A stretch of DNA of 32,301 bases. It comes from Acidobacteriota bacterium. Lineage in GTDB: Bacteria > Acidobacteriota > Blastocatellia > Pyrinomonadales > Pyrinomonadaceae. Below are positions 29,367 through 32,301 of this stretch, piece after piece. The position numbers and the translations under genes are program-made. Numbering within the stretch: the first letter of the stretch is position 1; every line of letters starts with the position of its first letter. Where the stretch lies: contig JAIVJJ010000246.1 of the NCBI GenBank assembly GCA_020200095.1, positions 1 to 32,301 of the forward strand. Direction: 5' to 3'. Under the pieces are notes generated by a model. That model searched no databases. It saw only the letters and a list, made by a program, of their open reading frames with translations, and had not been told where the DNA came from.

Positions 29367-32301
29367 ATGAGAATTTCCCTATGTTTCCCGATGACCACCT
29401 TTTTGATCGTTCTTGCCTGCTTTGGGTCTCTTTTTTCCCAATCTGCAGGGGGCAATATTTCCGGTATCCTGGCAGATCAGAACAATGCCGTCATTTCCGG
29501 TGCGACAGTTACCGCTAAGAATACCGCAACCGGGTTTACCAGATCATCGATCACGAATTCGGAAGGGCGTTACAGTTTTTCGGACGTACCCATTGGGGCC
29601 TATGAATTAACAATCGACGCACCGAACTTCGCCAAGTACGTTCGAACGGGCGTCAATCTGCTGGTAAATCAAAATGCCATCGTCAGCCCGACCCTGACGC
29701 CAGGAAGCGTGAACGAAACCGTCACCGTCAACTCGGACGCCTCGCTACTGAACACAACCACGTCGGAAGTTGCAACTCGGTTCGACGAGCGGCGATTGTC
29801 GGAGCTGCCCATCGCGCCTAACCGAAACGTCTTGAACATCCTGCTGTCTGTCCCGGGCGTCGCGCAGCTCGGTGGCGGTCAGTCGAGTTATGCAACCGGG
29901 ATCAGTTTTTCTGCGAATGGCGGACGGATCCGTTCGAACAACTTCATGATCGACGGCCAGGATGTGAACGACACGGTTTTCACAGGCACTGGTTTCGCGC
30001 TTAATAATCCAGATGCGATCCAGGAGGTTCGAATTGTTACTAATCAATTCAAGGCCGAATACGGACGCAATTCCGGTTCGGTGGTGAATTTTGTGGGCAA
30101 ATCCGGAACAAACGATTACCACGGTACGCTGTTCTGGTTTCACAATAACGAATATTTGAATGCGTGCAGCAACCTGGATAAGGTTGCAAGCTTTGCTCCG
30201 ACAGGCTTCTGTAACGGTAATGCCGTGATGGACGAACGAAAGCGGGCACCGAAGCGGCGTGAGAATCAGTTCGGTCTAACGTTCGGCGGTCCGTTCACGT
30301 TTCCCTGGTTCGGGGACGGCGACGACCCCAAGATTTGGAAAGGTACCGACAAAACATTTATTTTTGGTGATTATCAGCGATGGTCGGATAGGTCGCAGCG
30401 TTCAGGCACTACACTGATCGGAGCACCAACGGCGAATGGACGGGCAGTGCTCCAATCAATAGCTGCCGATCGCCCGCAGGTCCAGGCGCTTCTGGATTTT
30501 GTCCCCGCAGGGATCCCAAATGGCAGATCTGCGACTTTTACGATTCCGGGACAGCCGCAGCGATCTGTCGAGCTCGGCAATCTTACCGGATCATCGCCGT
30601 TCGTATTTGATGACCGACAAGGCTCGGTGCGGGTCAATCACCGTTTTAACGACAAGAATCTCATTTACGGCCGTTACCGGTTCGATTCGCAGCGAACCAC
30701 TGGAGCCGGTCAGGTAACCCCACCGGGTCACACAACGGTTAACTCGACCAGGTCAGCAGCCGCAACGATAGTCTTTAACAGCATCTTTACGAGTAAGTTG
30801 TCTAATGAGGCGCGTATCGCATGGTCTCGGTTCAGTTCGATGAACGATGCGGAGAGCCCATCGTCAAAGACGATTCCATCGATTGCTATCCCAGGGCTGC
30901 AGATTTTGAATATCAACGTGAACCGCACAGCTATAGGCTTACCTTCCTTTCTACCCGGCGCTAGAAGAATTCAGGCCTATCAGATCTCTGACGCAACCTC
31001 ATATTTCATCGGTAACCACAATATGAAGTTTGGCATTGAGTTGCGTCGGACCGATGCCAGGATCTCGGCATTTCAAAATTCAAGAGGACGACTGCAATAT
31101 AATTCGCCCCCTTCAGGCGACATATCGAATTTTGTCAACGATATTGCATCAGAGGCGAGCATTAACTTTCCGCTCGCCGGAGGCAGTGCGACAAGCTTTT
31201 ATCGATGGCATGAGCTTTATGCTTTCGCACAGGACGAGTGGAGGATCCGAAACGACTTTACTCTGACTTACGGAATTCGCTACGAGTATCCGGGCGACTC
31301 TTTCGGCTATTTAAGAGAAGTGAATGAACGGATCCTGGTGGCCAATGGTAACAATCCGGCATTCCGATCAACCCCGACGCCGAAAGCGGATACTAACAAT
31401 TTCATGCCGCGGATCGGATTCAACTGGAACCCTCGGACGAGCGGGAGAGGGCTTCTCGGCTTAGTTACAGGCGGCGACAAGCTCGTGGTCCGCGGCGGTT
31501 ATTCGCGAACATACGATGCGAATTTCGTTAATATAGACGCGAATATGTTTTCCTCGTTTCCGTTCGCATGGACCGAGAACGTATCACTAATCGGAGCCTT
31601 CGCGGCTATACGGAACGCAACCGCCCCAAATATAACTCAGCCGAACCGTGTGTCGAGGATCATCGTTTCGGAAGATCTTCGCGCTCCGGCTGCCGACCAA
31701 ATTTCTTTTGAGATTCAACGTGAGGTTGCCAAAGATGTGTTGATGCAGGTTGGGTACATCAGGACGCGCGGTACCGGACTTCTGCAGATCGTTGATGGAA
31801 ATCCATGTCGGCCAAGTTTTAACTGCCGCGGGGTCTTTGGAAACCGTGTCGACCTGAATCGGGAAGTGATCCAGTTATATACGAATGCGGCAAGCTCAAC
31901 CTATGACGCTCTGCAGGCAAGCTTGACCAAACGCCTGAGCAATAATTTCAGCGCGGGATTACATTACACGTGGAGCACCTTTATCGATGATGCCTCCGAC
32001 ATTTTCAGCCCTTCTGTATCAGAGAATTCTGTCGCACAGGATCCTTTCAATCGTCGTGCCGATCGTGCCCGCTCGAGCTACGACCGACCACATCGGCTGA
32101 CGGGTAATTTTGTCTACGAGTTTCCTTTCTATAGTCGGCAAAACGGGGTCAGCGGCCGTCTCCTCGGTGGCTGGCAGGTCAATTCATTCTTCACATTTCA
32201 GAGCGGTGCACCGTTCTCGGTTTCACTGGGTTCAGACCCTGCATGCGCCCTTTGCGGAGTTGCCGCTTCCGTCCGCCCAAATTTGAACACGAACCTGAAT
32301 C
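29367..32301 (+). CDS. TonB-dependent receptor with carboxypeptidase-regulatory-like domain, 3' end outside window
   Basis: The ATG at 29367 opens a frame without stop to the window end (978 codons). A signal peptide (about 1-26, FGSLFSQ) is followed by a carboxypeptidase-regulatory-like beta-sandwich (about 28-110; GNISGILADQNNAVISGATVTAKN, GRYSFSDVPIGAYEL). The plug domain is LPIAPNRNVLNILLSVPGVAQ and SNNFMIDGQDVNDT. A long outer-membrane barrel follows, with pieces such as NHNMKFGIELRRTDARIS, FAQDEWRIRNDFTLTYGIRYEYPG and FQSGAPFSVSLG. This OAR-like architecture is expanded in Acidobacteria and imports or binds large substrates, often glycans or peptides. The substrate is unknown. The upstream regulator may control it. 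GC content is clearly higher than in the left half. Confidence 0.92.
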   Translation, partial: MRISLCFPMTTFLIVLACFGSLFSQSAGGNISGILADQNNAVISGATVTAKNTATGFTRSSITNSEGRYSFSDVPIGAYELTIDAPNFAKYVRTGVNLLVNQNAIVSPTLTPGSVNETVTVNSDASLLNTTTSEVATRFDERRLSELPIAPNRNVLNILLSVPGVAQLGGGQSSYATGISFSANGGRIRSNNFMIDGQDVNDTVFTGTGFALNNPDAIQEVRIVTNQFKAEYGRNSGSVVNFVGKSGTNDYHGTLFWFHNNEYLNACSNLDKVASFAPTGFCNGNAVMDERKRAPKRRENQFGLTFGGPFTFPWFGDGDDPKIWKGTDKTFIFGDYQRWSDRSQRSGTTLIGAPTANGRAVLQSIAADRPQVQALLDFVPAGIPNGRSATFTIPGQPQRSVELGNLTGSSPFVFDDRQGSVRVNHRFNDKNLIYGRYRFDSQRTTGAGQVTPPGHTTVNSTRSAAATIVFNSIFTSKLSNEARIAWSRFSSMNDAESPSSKTIPSIAIPGLQILNINVNRTAIGLPSFLPGARRIQAYQISDATSYFIGNHNMKFGIELRRTDARISAFQNSRGRLQYNSPPSGDISNFVNDIASEASINFPLAGGSATSFYRWHELYAFAQDEWRIRNDFTLTYGIRYEYPGDSFGYLREVNERILVANGNNPAFRSTPTPKADTNNFMPRIGFNWNPRTSGRGLLGLVTGGDKLVVRGGYSRTYDANFVNIDANMFSSFPFAWTENVSLIGAFAAIRNATAPNITQPNRVSRIIVSEDLRAPAADQISFEIQREVAKDVLMQVGYIRTRGTGLLQIVDGNPCRPSFNCRGVFGNRVDLNREVIQLYTNAASSTYDALQASLTKRLSNNFSAGLHYTWSTFIDDASDIFSPSVSENSVAQDPFNRRADRARSSYDRPHRLTGNFVYEFPFYSRQNGVSGRLLGGWQVNSFFTFQSGAPFSVSLGSDPACALCGVAASVRPNLNTNLN

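Overview
The window looks like a chromosomal piece of an acidobacterium, most likely class Blastocatellia (Pyrinomonadaceae-like), probably from an environmental assembly. Pointers are an AT-leaning genome, the DUF1800/DUF1501 secreted pair, large delta-60 plus FG-GAP secreted proteins, a winged-helix/TolB/TPR regulator next to a carboxypeptidase-regulatory-domain TonB receptor, and heptanucleotide tandem repeats. This assignment is inference from gene content; no rRNA is present.

Layout. 1-1659: the 3' end of an S4 RNA-binding protein, then a leftward pair (TM-anchored TPR-like protein and a six-helix membrane protein) whose DNA is invaded by 7-nt repeats. 1848-7900: a rightward run of secreted proteins: TPR-TlpA thioredoxin fusion, two paralogous TonB-C-like proteins flanking a damaged amidohydrolase, and a DUF4920 protein. 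8016-8065: a perfect convergent terminator. 8081-15809, all leftward: MltD-like transglycosylase, Lon, two tandem paralogs made of a duplicated unknown module, and an AlkA/OGG-like glycosylase with a broken C-terminus. 16041-19712: the DUF1800-DUF1501 operon, closed by another convergent hairpin. 19794-20380: an M15 peptidase overlapping a 40-codon ORF. 20586-21314: pgsA. 21315-22191: gene-poor, with a 20-codon leftward ORF that has a strong ribosome binding site, tRNA-Thr(UGU), and relics of two genes. 22192-26414: two tandem delta-60/FG-GAP paralogs. 26544-27080: an unknown secreted protein. 27278-end: the regulator and a TonB-dependent receptor cut by the window edge, in clearly more GC-rich DNA.

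Most genes are envelope genes: by eye about a dozen products carry Sec or Tat signals, and two are wall hydrolases. No defence system, CRISPR array, integrase or transposase is visible. The most unusual points are three independent deletion-type junctions (amidohydrolase, glycosylase, relic near 22010), a mosaic of identity between the FG-GAP paralogs that suggests gene conversion, an unrecognised four-copy module family, period-7 repeats entering a coding region, and the isolated 20-codon ORF.
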